This document shows positions 33,901 to 48,900 of a stretch of 64,000 bases of DNA, one piece after another (the first letter of the stretch is position 1; each line of letters begins with the position of its first letter). The DNA is taken from contig OZ026848.1 in assembly GCA_964023205.1 (NCBI GenBank), positions 5,322,501 through 5,386,500 on the forward strand. The letters are read 5' to 3'. The notes beneath the pieces were generated by a model. It was given only the letters and a program-made list of their open reading frames with translations, was not told the origin of the DNA and did no database searches. The translations under genes were made by a program, and so were the position numbers. The DNA comes from Lutraria lutraria (lineage: Eukaryota > Mollusca > Bivalvia > Venerida > Mactridae).

Positions 33901-36900
33901 GATCAGTTTTAATTTTTCCTATATGTCTATGTGAAAAATGTAGCGAACTACCGAAAACGTCTTTAAATCAAAATGAGATAACGTTGCAACCTTTGCTATA
34001 CAGTTCAATTAATGTTTGTTTTTGTACAGAGATTGGGAAATAATATCCGCCATGAACTTACTGTACTAGTCTAAGTCAGTAAAAAGGTGTACATTATACT
34101 ATATCAGGCTATACGTTATTACATTAGACCAAGTGCTGGGTACGGCTTTTTCTCTGACTAAGTCCATTGCCTTACCTATCGGTTTGATGATGCGGTGATA
34201 TGCATATTGTGCCATATCAGTTTACGCAATTTGCTTATGAAATTTTGAATGCTCCTAGCATTAACGTGCTAATGTCTTAAGTTGAATAAAGATTGAATAA
34301 TGGGCAAATATTGCCTAGCAATGTGAGTGTCCTATAATTACCGTATAATGTCTTTGTCCTGGATTTCAGATATTAAGTACTGTGGGGTTGAAAATTGATG
34401 AATGAGAATCTCTGTGTCAAAGTGATAGCAGTGAAAAGTATTTCGTCACGCGAATTATTCATACTTAATCTTTGTGTCAAGCGGGATTCTTTCCCTACCA
34501 TATGTTATTTGTGTCAATGAACAATGAGGCGCTGGAACCTTTACAAACACATTAAGGATTCGGTGTCTGACCTAGGTCGAGAATGATTTTTCGACTCAAA
34601 TATCAATTTTTGTTTTATTATTCTTACGTTAATTGGGATTCCTTTATATATCTACTGGAGCATTCAATTTAGTAACACTCGGTTAATAAAATTATTCAAA
34701 TAGGGGATATGACTGAAACAAATTAATAACTTAAAGATAAATGTAAAATACTCTATGTACCCAGCTGATTTAGTACATTCTTCCGCCACGGCTCAAAACA
34801 CATGGTCGAGCTATACGAGTATTCATTTTCTTGTTAAGGATCGACAAAGACAATGTCCTCAAAATATTATTTTCAGTCCGTGATCAGTTCAGCTATTAGT
34901 ACTTAACGCAGTTATGACCTAAAAAAAGATGTGGAACTCCAAAAGGTACAAATACAGACCCACGATGTGCTGTTCTCTTGTCGTAAGAACTTCTGTTGCT
35001 TTGCTTTTATAATCAGCTTATATTGTAATGTGACTTTTCTTCAAACCAACAGATTACTCTGTGACAGATGTTTTTTTTGTCTAGATCGAATTTGAGAACA
35101 GAAATAATAAAATCAATGATATAACAAAGAATGTCCTCTCTCAATTATCTGTTTCTTTATGGAATATTTCAGTTATAATTATCATGTCCTTTCAAGGAAA
35201 ACCATCAAAGAATACGACCATTTTTATCTTTTTATTTTCAAATATAGCACTATACTGTTATGAGATTAAAAATGCTTTTCATCGTATGGAATTGAAAAGA
35301 TCTTATATGATTAGAGCGTACGGTATGGGTGGAACGTGAACAATATTATAATAAAACAATACAAAGCTAATTTTGTAAAGACAAACGTAGCATAAATATA
35401 GCAAACTCTTCTGTAATTGATATTTTTCAACAAGGGTAATAACTCTTACAATATTTTCAAATTGTGTCGTAAATAAATTGAAGTGTCTATGGTAACTATC
35501 AAAAAGGTTACAATATGTGGACACTATTTTTATAACACATTGTATTACCGTTTTTGACTAGCATTCAGCAGATACGTAACTACACCGTAATGGATACAAT
35601 ACTTAAAGTGATCCAACGATAAGTGACTTTTATATGTCTGATTTACGAGACATAACTATTTGATAGGAGGTAGAATGTACATATTCATCACCAAATTGTT
35701 GATGTGAATATTCGACGATTTTTTGCGGCAAACACTTTATTCCGATTATTATCATTGTCTCCGACAACTAGAAAGCATACAAGAAACATTTTGGTTTAAA
35801 TACATTACATATGTATCCTATTACATTATTATGTTTATCAGGGAGTGGATTTCGACCTTTCTGAGTTCTGCCTACGAAGTATCACGATATCATGTCAGTA
35901 TCGGATTACTATACGTTAAAATTCTGAACGCAAAAACGAAATAAACGCTTTGTTTTAGAAACACGATCCAAATTCATAACAAGATCCATAACAACCAATC
36001 AGAGGCGTTGTTTTAGAAACTTGATCCAAACATTCAAACACAAGCGGCAACGATCAATCAGATGCTTTGTTTTAGAAACACGATCCAAATTCATATTAAC
36101 AAGATCCATAACAACCAATCAGATGCGTTGTTTTAGAAACTTGGTCCAAACATCCAAACACAATCGGCAACGACCAATCAGATGCTTTGTTTTAGAAATA
36201 CGATCCAAATTCATAACAAGATCCATAACAACCAATCAGATGCGTTGTTTTAGAAACTTGATCCAAACTTCCAAACACAAACGGCAACGACCAATCAGAC
36301 GCGTTGTTTGAGAAACACAATCCAAACCTCTACAGACGAATTGTATAAAGTTCTTGATAGTGTTTTCAGAGAGGATATTTAATATTCACCAGAATACTAA
36401 TACTTGTGAAAAAGCTCCCGTGAAAATATATTGATAGATGAATAAATATTGCATCTGTCTGTTTGAGAGTACGTCATCCATTTATCAGCAAATGCTATGA
36501 GAACTAATCAGAAGTTTCCATTAAGACTAGTATATACATATTTATATTCTACTCCTAAAGATATTCATAGTACATGGATTGAAATGAATACAATATATCT
36601 ATATTCTACACGGCACATGTATAAATAAACAAATTCTTGATGACATATTGTAAAATAAATAAATATATGCAAGCTATGGATGACTCACTCGTATCAGTTA
36701 TGTAGAGCAAAAGTTCATATAAAGAAGCACGGTGCGTTTTCAAGAGCAATCATTGTCAATCGACATAATTGTACAGAAAGTCTTTGCCAAATACGGCTTC
36801 TCGTAATTGCACAACTTGAAGGTATTTTTAGAGGAATATCAAGAAGCTGATTCCGCTGATGTGAATTAATAAAAATACGAAAAGTAACAATTTGCGTAAT

Positions 36901-39900
36901 GTAAATTATATATTTATAAGCGGGTGTCAAAGAGTTGCTGCATGCGGTGTGTACTGTAATTTATTGTAAGTTCCTACGAGTTGGATTAATTTGGGGTTGT
37001 TGGGATTTTGTGAAAGCAGTAAAATGTTGAAGGCTAAATTCCTTGTGTGAGTTTTCGTTATGGCTCCTTTGTCTAATATATTACCATTGTTTTTCGTAGA
37101 TGGTCGTTAACTTTGAATTTGCAGTCGCTCATCGATTAAAAATTTGATGCTGAGCAACGCCAGAAACATATAGGCATGTAAAAACATAAAACTGACAGGA
37201 GGATAATGGTGACATATTTGTATGAACGAAGTCTTCGATCATTTGAACATGTCAAGATATGAGTATAACTAATTCCTTTATATACAGTGCAACAGCTTCT
37301 ATTAGATATAAAAATATAAAGATAGAGCTAATTTGGAAAAGCTTTATTTTGGTGTGACAACATATTCTAAAACGTATGGTTCTAATACATTTCCTTATTC
37401 TATATCTTTATAATTGTCTTAAAAAGACGTCCGGCTATTCTGGTATTCATTTTCAGCCGTAAAACATTTTCCAAGATCGTAAATATCACTTTCCCATATT
37501 CTTCTTAGAGCACTTTGCGTAAAAACATCTATCAATATTATATCTTATCTATCCTAATGAACTCTATGGATGTCATAAAACGGAGGCTTGTGTCGCTTTT
37601 ATCGTACAAGAGCCATTCCATAACATAACATAGCTCGTCAATATGGATACCTTCAAATTTGCAATTCAGTAAAATTTAGTATATCTGTTTCAAACATGGA
37701 GTAGAATGTATGAATGAAGTCATTGCTTCTTTTATTTTTCTTCTTCTTTTTATTCCGACATTCAAATGATATCAAACAGTTTTCGTGAAATAAAAGCATT
37801 GCAAACAGCCGGAAATATGATAAAATTACACATGGCATACACATTGCTTTGAAATTGCCTTTCGCAGTTTTCATGTTTATTTACCACATGTCACCACTGG
37901 ATGAGCCATTTTGTCTTAATGACTAAGCATTGGTTACATTTAGTATCGCCATATATCATACATATTAGACATATCCAGCCCGTACAATTTAATTAATTAG
38001 TTATGTTTTTTTGTTGCTTTTTTGGAATAAAGATAAATATATGGCAGTCTGTTTGGAAAATGTTATACTATCTTCTGTCTTGATCAATTCCGATGACTAA
38101 CTTTTAACTTTGAGCGTGGTTAGGTCATCTGCGTGCTTATAATACGATATTTAATAATCTAATATTTCGATCCATTTATTTAGTTTTTATTTAGAATTGT
38201 CGTTCATAGCCATGGCATTTCCATCCTGAAATGTTTTTGTTATCATTTCTATGTATTTTTAGAACATCTTTTATGGTAAAAAGATAATTACTAAAACTCG
38301 AGATGAGTATGTTCACTTGAAGAGACTTAAGCCCGGATCTATTCAATTAATTTCATATGGTAAACAATCATTTCTCCATTTTACGGTACTAGTATTGTTT
38401 GGGCTTAAATATTCTGGGAAGGTATTCTGGTTTCCTAAGCCGCATACCTGTCGATAAATTACATAGATCTTATTAACCACTGTAAGAAAGTTTATGATAC
38501 AAACATTAAAAAAGGCGGCAAAAAAAAAGATTTTAAAATTACATTATCAGTTTGTTTTCCTCAGACTGTAAAAAAATAATCAGTTTTTGCATTTATCCAG
38601 ACCTATATAGCTGTGTAACGCAATATAATTAAAAAACGTACACAATGTAACTTTGTTTACTAAGAATATAAAGCTTTGTCAAAAGGCATTCGTGCTCTTA
38701 CAGTTGCACATATATCTAAACAAATCGAAGTGTATAAGAATAATGTACACATAAATGGTGATACATTTGGTACACTGTACATAACAAAGTGCGTGATTGC
38801 ACTAGATCTGACGTAAGTACTTAGTTTCCTTTTAACGCACCATCATTATGACGAAATAATCGTTTTTCATTGCATTCCAGACAACTTAGAGTGTGCACAA
38901 CGAGACGCCCATTTGATAATGACTACCACCTTCAAATCTTACAATTAGGCGGCAGGCCATTGTATAAAATTATATCAGGCACGCAGTAACATGTCTATAA
39001 AAAACGAATATGCTAGACTTTGCTCTGTGAGTGTTCAATATAAGTTAAGTAAGACTGTTTGACCGTAAAGTGATGAATTGGTTGTTGTTTCTGTGGAAAC
39101 GCAGACGACCCGGGAATTTTATTTTCCATTTTGCTTCCGTCTTTTGCAGTTTTCTCGATCTGTAGACAGCGCATGTCGTTTCAAAGATGTATTATAAGAC
39201 AGCAAATAAGTTACGCAACTAATTTCACCCATTATTTATAAAAAGGAAACAAACTTGAAATATTACATGAATTATTTGGTGCCGTTTTGGTCTTATTGCC
39301 AGCAATTGAAATTACCTGACTGTTCATAATACTATTTACTTTATTTTTTAAGTTTATGTCGCACAATATACGGAAATATGTACGAATCCACGTTTAACAA
39401 ATCTACGCATATGTCAATTTTGGCATTTTTAATACTATGCCAATAATCATTTTTCATGTTCATTAGATCACCTGAGCGCTCTTAGCCCAAATCTCTTCGG
39501 ACTGTAAACACTCTAGATGTCACAATTTTGATTGGATCTTTGTGGCACTATTTGAGAACATTTGGCTGAATCAGATGTCAGAGAAGTTCGAAAATGTGTC
39601 AACTGTTGTCAAAATTAGTTCACCAGGTTAAATCACAGGAAGAACCTTGTTAACACTCTAGCGGGCACAGATTTTAGCGGTTGGATTTTCACCACATTTG
39701 TCCGAATGTTTGCCTTAATGATTTAAGGAAGAATCAGCGACGATATTAAAGACGTCGCAATTGTTTCTAAAGTGAAGTGCTTTAGTTTTATATTCTTATG
39801 TACGCACCATGTGTTATGTGAATTAAAAACGATATACATTTGTTCATTTAAGTCTGTATGTCATCTAATCTTGTGTGCTTCCAATTTGGACAAGTTTCTC

Positions 39901-42900
39901 TCAATAACATGACATGAAACATGATGTAACTGTAGTTAAAAGAGGGCAGAAAAGATTAAATTAAAAGTTATCGTCGTCCTAACGTCTGTCTGTCTGGTTA
40001 ATTCAATATCTGTACTACTCGGTCTTATAACAAGCGACAGCTCATGTATTTTCGATCAACAATACGTAGAGTAACGAGTACTTATCTTACATTCAAGATG
40101 CCAGTGACACAATCTCCTTCACACATAGGAGTAACTAAATTGTCTTTTTCTCAATAATACTGACCTATTTGCAAGATCTTCTAGTAACCGTAATATAAAA
40201 GACTACTTATGACGACGGCATATGTTTTTATTTCCTGGTGGCACCTTTATGGTTCCAAATCACCCAACGTGAATTTCATTGACCCAGAAATACAAATGGT
40301 ATGAATGCTTTAGACAATATTATAAAGCGATGACAATGCATTAGTTTCAGACTACGAATAAGAAATATGGAATCTTGAAAAACACTGAGGCAGTCTCTGC
40401 AACTAAACTGTAAACAGACAGCAAGTTCCGCGCCTATGGTTGAATAGTGAGCATCGAATAGTTTTCTTAGTATTAAACATCTACATTTACTTTTTGAATC
40501 AATTTTAGATTTTAGATCGGAAACTGTTTTCAACCGCTCTTCGAATTTCCGAGAACGCCTTTTCAGTGTCCCGTCCCAAATACAAAGCCAAATACTGAGT
40601 CTGAAAACCCACAGGAAAAAGGGGCGAGGCGTGTTTCGCTGCTGGATTTCTTGTTGGTCTCATTGCAGGTTTTATAACTAAAATACATTTCCCACTTACA
40701 GTTTAGTTGATATGTAAATTCCAGGATATGTCCCATGATCATTTTCCAAATTACTGAAATTAATCATAATATGGTAATATGGCTATTTCTAATAATAAAA
40801 TAATAATCCAAAATCAAAATAAAAAATAACCATTGCATTATTAACATGACTGATGATAGTATATTATTGTAAAAATAATACAAATTACGTCTGTAATAAG
40901 TACTTTATTTATAATACAATTGTAATATAATAATACAAAGAATCATTGTAATACGTATATTACTTAATAAAATAGTATATTACAACATAATACATAATAT
41001 AAATAAATATAATCTTGAACAAAGTTGAACCAAGTTAATGTATTAATATGTCTCATTTGCACATCTTGATTTTCTCTCTTAAAATATCACATTTTGTCTA
41101 TACATGTACTTTGAAATAATTCAAACATTGTCGATCTAAGCAACATCCCCCTAAAAAGAATAAGAAATAATCATAGACTAAGATAGGCGCTGTTAAATAA
41201 CACGCTTGTGCTTAATAATATGTGATCAAATATTCATAATTTTAGTCAATTTCCTGGCAGTATCGTGCAAATCTACTAAAATTTATGGTAAGAGATAACT
41301 GTCTGGTATGCGCGAAAATACTGCTATATCGCATGATGCAAATAGAACGTTGTACCCAAGACAGTCATTACCACCACATACGTACGTTTGTTGAAACGTA
41401 AACAGGAATTGGCAAATTAAAGTTTCGGTCATAAATCGGAAATCTTTATGTAGAGCTACGATGTTCGATAAAATAAACAGCGAATGTTACAACTAATTCT
41501 AGAAACTACTGACATGGGTGATATAATTACGTAGAAAGAGTTTTTATACAAAAAGGCATATACCCAACTCGGTTCTAGATACAGAGAAGAGATTACAAAT
41601 ACTGAGTATGTATATTACATAATATGGTGATATAATTATACAAATAGGGCTACATAAATACATGACCAAACAAAAAAAGGACAAGGTCTGTTTATACTGA
41701 GAAGGGATATTCGTAAAGGAAGTAGTTATATTCACATAAAAGGCCATACGTTCTGAAAAGGGCTTTATGCACACCGAGACGCTAAATATACATGGAGGAA
41801 TGTACCTTATACGTATATAGGGGCTATACAAACTATACAGAACTTCACCATATCAGTTTCATTGCATGTCTATAACTAAACTTGACTTGTTCGAACTGGG
41901 CCAAAAGTCCAGGTTTTCTGAGAGCTTTATAATCCACCCAAAATTAGAGCTGAGAACTCGTCTGGAATTCAGGGTTTTTATTGCATGTTGGAATATAAAA
42001 TGTTCACATTTGTTCCCGTAAAAAGTCGTCTCATGTGTCTTTTAAACAAACTATCCCAGACTCAGACCAAGTAATGATCTGGTTTTGAAAATTAGAGACA
42101 TGAAAATGCTAATTTAGGAATTTGTTGTTAGAGAAAATCATGTGTGCCTGTGGAAAAATAGCTCAAATTGAAATTTTTCGAGAATTTCGTATTACTTCGA
42201 AACAGAGTTGTGACGGGCTGATCTCAGGAGAAACTGGGATCGACTATTCTTTGATGTCAATATTCGATATAATTGGTCTGCTTGTTCATTTACTGAAAAA
42301 AAGAATGCAATTAGGGGCAGACTAAGCATTTACGACTTACAAACATACTACTTACATACATTCAGTGTAGCTTGATTTATTTAGCTCTTTTAGGCGTAAA
42401 AGTTATTCGTAAATTCCTTGGAAGAGAAGGCGCTTGCTTACAAAGCACTCCACGGACACGCCGTAACTTACCTAACTCTTCATGAAGCAAATAACAGTAA
42501 GATGTTTAAGACGTTTGTTGATAGAGAACTGGAAGAGAAAACTTTTGAGAACTAGAAAGTACTGTTTGAACATAGGCAAAACAGTTTATGTTCATTCTGG
42601 CTATAGCTACATTAAAACAGTCAATTATTTAGAGTATAAACACAGTAATCAAACAATACGGGACATTAGATTTAGTGCCTGTCTGGGGACAATAAGTTTA
42701 ACAAAACAAACAAATATTTCAAACAAAAATACAGCCCTATACTAGTAATTAAACTGGTCATTGAAAGCCTCCAATATTTCATCAATGTTTCTTTTTTTAT
42801 TATTGCCTTGGTTTAGGACGTTTGTGATATACATGTACACGTACTCCTATATAGCAAAGCCGTCATTATTATAAATTACAATGCGACAAAAGCTAAGAAA

Positions 42901-45900
42901 ACAAAGAGGCATCCATAAGGAGAAAGTAGAAATGGTAGAAAATTCCAGGACAAAAGTTCAGTCATAAAAGGAACATTTTCTTTACTCACCAAACACACTG
43001 ACTGACAACACGATTGCATGAAAGCATCAGATGAAGTCCAACGACTGCCTCAAAGCTTCAACAAATTGATGATGTTTTATATACACTTTATCATACAACT
43101 CATTATCATTGTATATATTGATAAAACATGTTGCTATTTCATAAAAATATAGATATTTTCATTTATTTTCTATGTTTAATCATTATGGTAAATAAAAATT
43201 AACACAAACATGAATTTACTGAAGTCTGAACGATAATGACGGATTGCGGGAAGAGTGCAGACGGCTTATGTCAAACTTCGTAATTTGCACTAAAATAAGA
43301 CTATCAAAGTATTAAAATGTAAAAAAGACTTACCTCAAATTCGTCCATGATTACGAAAATCAATAACAATATTTCAAAATATTTCTAAATTCGTAACAAG
43401 TTCCATAACAACCAATCAGACGCGTTCTTTGGGAAACACAATCCAAACCTCTATGAAGTTCTTGATAGTGTTTTCAGAGAGGATATTTAATATTCACCAG
43501 AATACTAATAATTGTGAAAAAGCTCCCGTGAAAATATATTGATAGATGAATAAATATTGCATCTGTCTGTTTGAGAGTACGTCATCCATATATCAGCAAA
43601 TGCTATGAGAACTAATCAGAAGTTTCCATTAAGACTAGGATATACATCTTTATATTCTACTCCTAAAGATATTCATAGTACATGGATTGAAATGAATACA
43701 ATATATCTATATTCTACACGGCATATGTATAAATAAACAAATTCTTGATGACATATTGTAAAATAAATAAATATATGCAAGCTATGGATGACTCACTCGT
43801 ATCAGTTATGTAGAGCAAAAGTTCATATAAAGAAGCACGGTGCGTTTTCAAGAGCAATCATTGTCAATCGACATAATTGTACAGAAAGTCTTTGCCAAAT
43901 ACGGCTTCTCGTAATTGCACAACTTGAAGGTATTTTTAGAGGAATATCAAGGAGCTGATTTCGCTGATGTGAATTAATAAAAATACGAAAAGTAACGTAA
44001 TGTAAATTATATATTTATAAGCGGGTGTCAAAGAGTTGCTGCATGCGGTGTGTACTGTAATTTATTGTAAGTTCCTACGAGTTGGATTAGTTTTGGGTTG
44101 TTGGGATTTTGTGAAAGCAGTAAAATGTTGAAGGCTAAATTCCTTGTGTGAGTTTTCTTTATGGCTCCTTTGTCTAATATATTACCATTGTTTTTCGTAG
44201 ATGGTCGTTAATTTTGAATTTGCGGTCGCTCATCGATTACAAATTTGATGCTGAGAAACTCCAGAAACATATAGGCATGTAAAAACATTAAACTGACAGG
44301 AGGATAATGGTGACATATTTGTATGAACGAAGTCTTCGATCATTTGAACATGTCAAGATATGAGTATAACTAATTCCTTTATATACAGTGCAACAGCTTC
44401 TATTAGATATAAAAATATAAAGATAGAGCTAATTTGGAAAAGCTTTATTTTGGTGTGACAACATATTCTAAAACGTATGGTTCTAATACATTTCCTTATT
44501 CTATATCTTTATAATTGTCTTAAAAAGACGTCCGGCTACTCTGGTATTCATTTTCAGCCGTAAAACATTTTCCAAGATCGTAAATATCACTTTCCCATAT
44601 TCTTCTTAAAGCACTTTGCGTAAAAACATCTATCAATATTATATCTTATCTATCCTAATGAACTCTATGGATGTCATAAAACGGAGGCTTGTGTCGCTTT
44701 TATCGTACAAGAGCCATTCCATAACATAACATAGCTCGTCAATATGGATACCTTCAAATTTGCAATTCAGTAAAATTTAGTATATCATTGCTTCTTTCAT
44801 TTTTCTTCTTCTTTTTATTCCGACATTCAAATGATATCAAACAGTTTTCGTGAAATAAAAGCATTGCAAACAGCCAGAAATATGATAAAATTACACATGG
44901 CATACACATTGCTTTGAAATTGCCTTTCGCAATTTTCATGTTTATTTACCACATGGCACCACTGGATGAGCCATTTTGTCTTAATGACTAAGCATTGGTT
45001 ACATTTAGCATCGCCACACATTTGTGTGAATCTAATGTGTTTTCATACATATTAGACATATCTAGCCCGTACAAGTTAATTAATTAGTTATGTTTTTTTG
45101 TTTCTTTTTTGGAATAAACATAAATATATAGTCAAATGCGATATATGGCAGTCTACTTGGAAAATGTTATACTTTCTTCTGTCTTGATCAATTCCGATGA
45201 ATAACTTTTACCTTCAAGCGTGGTTGGGTCATCTGCGTGCTTATGATACGATATTTAATAATCTAATCTTTCGATCCATTTATTTAGTTTTTATTTAGAG
45301 TTGTCGTTCATAGCCATGGCATTTCCATCCTGAAATGTTTTTGTTATCATTGCTATGTATTTTTAGAACATCTTTTATGGTAAAAAGATAATTACTAAAA
45401 CTCGAGATGAGTATGTTCACTTGAAGAGACTTACGCCCGGATCTAATCAATTAATTTCATATGGTAAACAATCATTTCTCCATTTTACGGTACTAGTATT
45501 GTTTGGGCTTTAATATTCTGGGAAGGTATTCTGGTTTCCTAAGCCGCATACCTGTCGATGAATTACATCGAGTTTATTAACCACTGTAAGAAAGTTTATG
45601 ATACAAACATTAAAAAAGGCGGCAAAAAAAAAGATTTTAAAATTACATTATCAGTTTGTTTTCCTCAGACTGTAAAAAAATAATCAGTTTTTGCATTTAT
45701 CCAGACCTATATAGCTGTGTAACGCAATATAATTAAAAAACGTACACAATGTAACTTTGTTTACTAAGAATATAAAGCTTTGTCAAAAGGCATTCGTGCT
45801 CTTACAGTTGCACATATATCTAAACAAATCGAAGTGTATAAGAATAATGTACACATAAATGGTGATACATTTGGTACACTGTACATAACAAAGTGCGTGA

Positions 45901-48900
45901 TTGCACTAGATCTGACGTAAGTACTTAGTTTCCTTTTAACGCACCATCATTATGACGAAATAATCGTTTTTCATTGCATTCCAGACAACTTAGAGTGTGC
46001 ACAACGAGACGCCCATTTGATAATGACTACCACCTTCAAATCTTACAATTAGGCGGCAGGCCATTGTATAAAATTATATCAGGCACGCAGTAACATGTCT
46101 ATAAAAAACGAATATGCTAGACTTTGCTCTGTGAGTGTTCAATATAAGTTAAGTAAGACTGTTTGACCGTAAAGTGATGAATTGGTTGTTGTTTCTGTGG
46201 AAACGCAGACGACCCGGGAATTTTATTTTCCATTTTGCTTCCGTCTTTTGCAGTTTTCTCGATCTGTAGACAGCACATGTCGTTTCAAAGATGTATTATA
46301 AGACAGCAAATAAGTTACGCAACTAATTTCACCCATTCTTTATAAAAAGGAAACAAACTTGAAATATTACATGAATTATTTGGTGCCGTTTTGGTCTCAT
46401 TGCCAGCAATTGAAATTACCTGACTGTTCATAATACTATTTACTTTATTTTTTAAGTTTATGTCGCACAATATACGGAAAGATGTACGAATCCACGTTTA
46501 ACAAATCTAAGCATATGTCAATTTTGGCATTTTTAATACTATGCCAATAATCATTTTTCATGTTCATTAGATCACCTGAGCGCTCTTAGCCCAAATCTCT
46601 TCGGACTGTAAACACTATAGATGTCACAATTTTGATTGGATCTTTGTGGCACTATTTGAGAACATTTGGCTGAATCAGATGTCAGAGAAGTTCGAAAATG
46701 TGTCAACTGTTGTCAAAATTAGTTCACCAGGTTAATCCACATGAAGAACCTTGTTAACACTCTAGCACAGATTTTAGCGGTTGGATTTTCACCACATTTG
46801 TCTGAATGTTTGCCTTAATGATTTAAGGAAGAATCAGCGACGATATGAAAGAAGTCGCAATTGTTTCTAAAGTGAAGTGCTTTAGTTTTATATTCTTATG
46901 TACGCACCATGTGTTATGTGAATTAAAAACGATATACATTTGTTCATTTAAGTCTGTATGTCATCTGATCTTGTGTGCTTCCAATTCGGACAAGTTTCTC
47001 TCAATAACATGACATGAAACATGATGTAACTGTAGTTAAAAGAGGGCAGAAAAGATTAAATTAAAAGTTATCGTCGTCCTAACGTCTGTCTGGTTAATTC
47101 AATATCTGTACTACTCGGTCTTATAACAAGCGACAGCTCATGTATTTTCGATCAACAATACGTAGAGTAACGAGTACTTATCTTACATTCAAGATGCTAG
47201 TGACACAATCTCCTTCACACATAGGAGTACCTAAATTGTCTTTTTCTCAATAATACTGACCTATTTGCAAGATCTTCTAGTAACCGTAATATAAAAACAC
47301 TACTTATGACGACGGCATATGTTTTTATTTCCTGGTGGCACCTTTATGGTTCCAAATCACCCAACGTGAATTTCATTGACCCATAAATACAAATGGTATG
47401 AATGCTTTAGACAATATTATAAAGCGATGACAATGCATTAGTTTCAGACTACGAATAAGAAATATGGAATCTTGAAAAACACTGACGCAGTCTCTGCAAC
47501 TAAACTGTAAACAGACAGCAAGTTCGCGCATATGGTTGAATAGTGAGCATCGAATAGTTTTCTTAGTATTAAACATCTACATTTACTTTTTGAATCAATT
47601 TTAGATTTTAGATCGGAAACTGTTTTCAACCGCTCTTCGAATTTCCGAGAACGCCTTTTCAGTGTCCCGTCCCAAATACAAAGCCAAATACTGAGTCTGA
47701 AAACCCACAGGAAAAAGGGGCGAGGCGTGTTTCGCTGCTGGATTTCTTGTTGGTCTCATTGCAGGTTTTATAACTAAAAAACATTTCCCACTTACAGTTT
47801 AGTTGATATGTAAATTCTAGGATATGTCCCATGATCATTTTCCAAATTACTGAAATTAATCATAATATGGTAATATGGCTATTTCTAATAATAAAATAAT
47901 AATCCAAAATCAAAATAAAAAATAACCATTGCATTATTAACATTACTGATGATAGTATATTATTGTAAAAATAATACAAATTACGTCTGTAATAAGTACT
48001 TTATTAATAATACAATTGTAATATAATAATACAAAGAATCATTGTAATACGTATATTACTTAATAAAAAAGTATATTACAACATAATACATAATATAAAT
48101 AAATATAATCTTGAACAAAGTTGAACCAAGTTAATGTATTAATATGTCTCCTTTGCACATCTTGATTTTCTCTCTTAAAATATCACATTTTGTCTATACA
48201 TGTACTTTGAAATAATTCAAACATTGTCGATCTAAGCAACATCCCCCTAAAAAGAATAAGAAATAATCATAGACTAAGATAGGCGCTGTTAAATAACACG
48301 CTTGTGCTTAATAATATGTGATCAAATATTCATAATTTTAGTCAATTTCCTGGCAGTATCGTGCAAATCTACTAAAATATATGGTAAGAGACAGCTATCT
48401 GGTATGCGCGAGAATACTGCTATATCGCATGATGCAAATAGAACGTTGTACCCAAGACAGTCATTACCACCACATACGTACGTTTGTTGAAACGTAAACA
48501 GGAATTGGCAAATTAAAGTTTTGGTCATAAATATGAAATCTTTATGTAGAGCTCCGATGTTGGATAAAATAAACAGCGAATGTTACAACTAATTCTAGAA
48601 ACTACTGACATGGGTGATATAATTACGTAGAAAGAGTTTTTATACAAAAAGGCATATACCCAACTCGGTTCTAGATACAGAGAAGAGATTACAAATACTG
48701 AGCATGTATATTACACAATAAGGTGCTATAATTATACAAATAGGGCTACATAAATACATGACCAAACAGAATAAGGACAAGGTCTGTTTATACTGAGAAG
48801 GGATATTCGTAAAGGAAGTAGTTATATTCATATAAAAGGGTCATACGTTATGAAAAGGGCTTTATGCACACCGAGACGCTAAATATACATGGAGGAATGT

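Larger units (their letters stand above)
32533..35975. mobile_element. Inverted-repeat element of about 3.4 kb (foldback-like)
   Basis: Arms of about 415 bp (32533-32947) and 470 bp (35507-35975) are complementary over their length. Shared blocks include ATAAAAGTCACTTATCGTTG (about 32819, complement at about 35610) and AATATGTACATTCTACCTCC (about 32767, complement near 35670). The 2.5-kb interior has no long frame and carries SINE fragments at 33014-33132 and 33655-33790. No transposase is recognised. It may be a non-autonomous foldback or MITE-like element, or an inverted duplication. Confidence 0.65.

Noticed and set aside
36021..36311. 96-codon plus-strand frame with repeated peptide blocks
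   Set aside because: It is simply a read-through of the 118-bp dimeric satellite.
42482..42745. 87-codon frame kept at equal length in both duplication copies (also 49581-49844)
   Set aside because: The copies differ by about seven replacement and only about two silent changes, with no splice, promoter or domain evidence. This is what neutral drift after a recent duplication gives.
43334..43348. Minus-strand ATG followed by four codons and GTAAGT
   Set aside because: A five-codon first exon without promoter or further exons is indistinguishable from chance.
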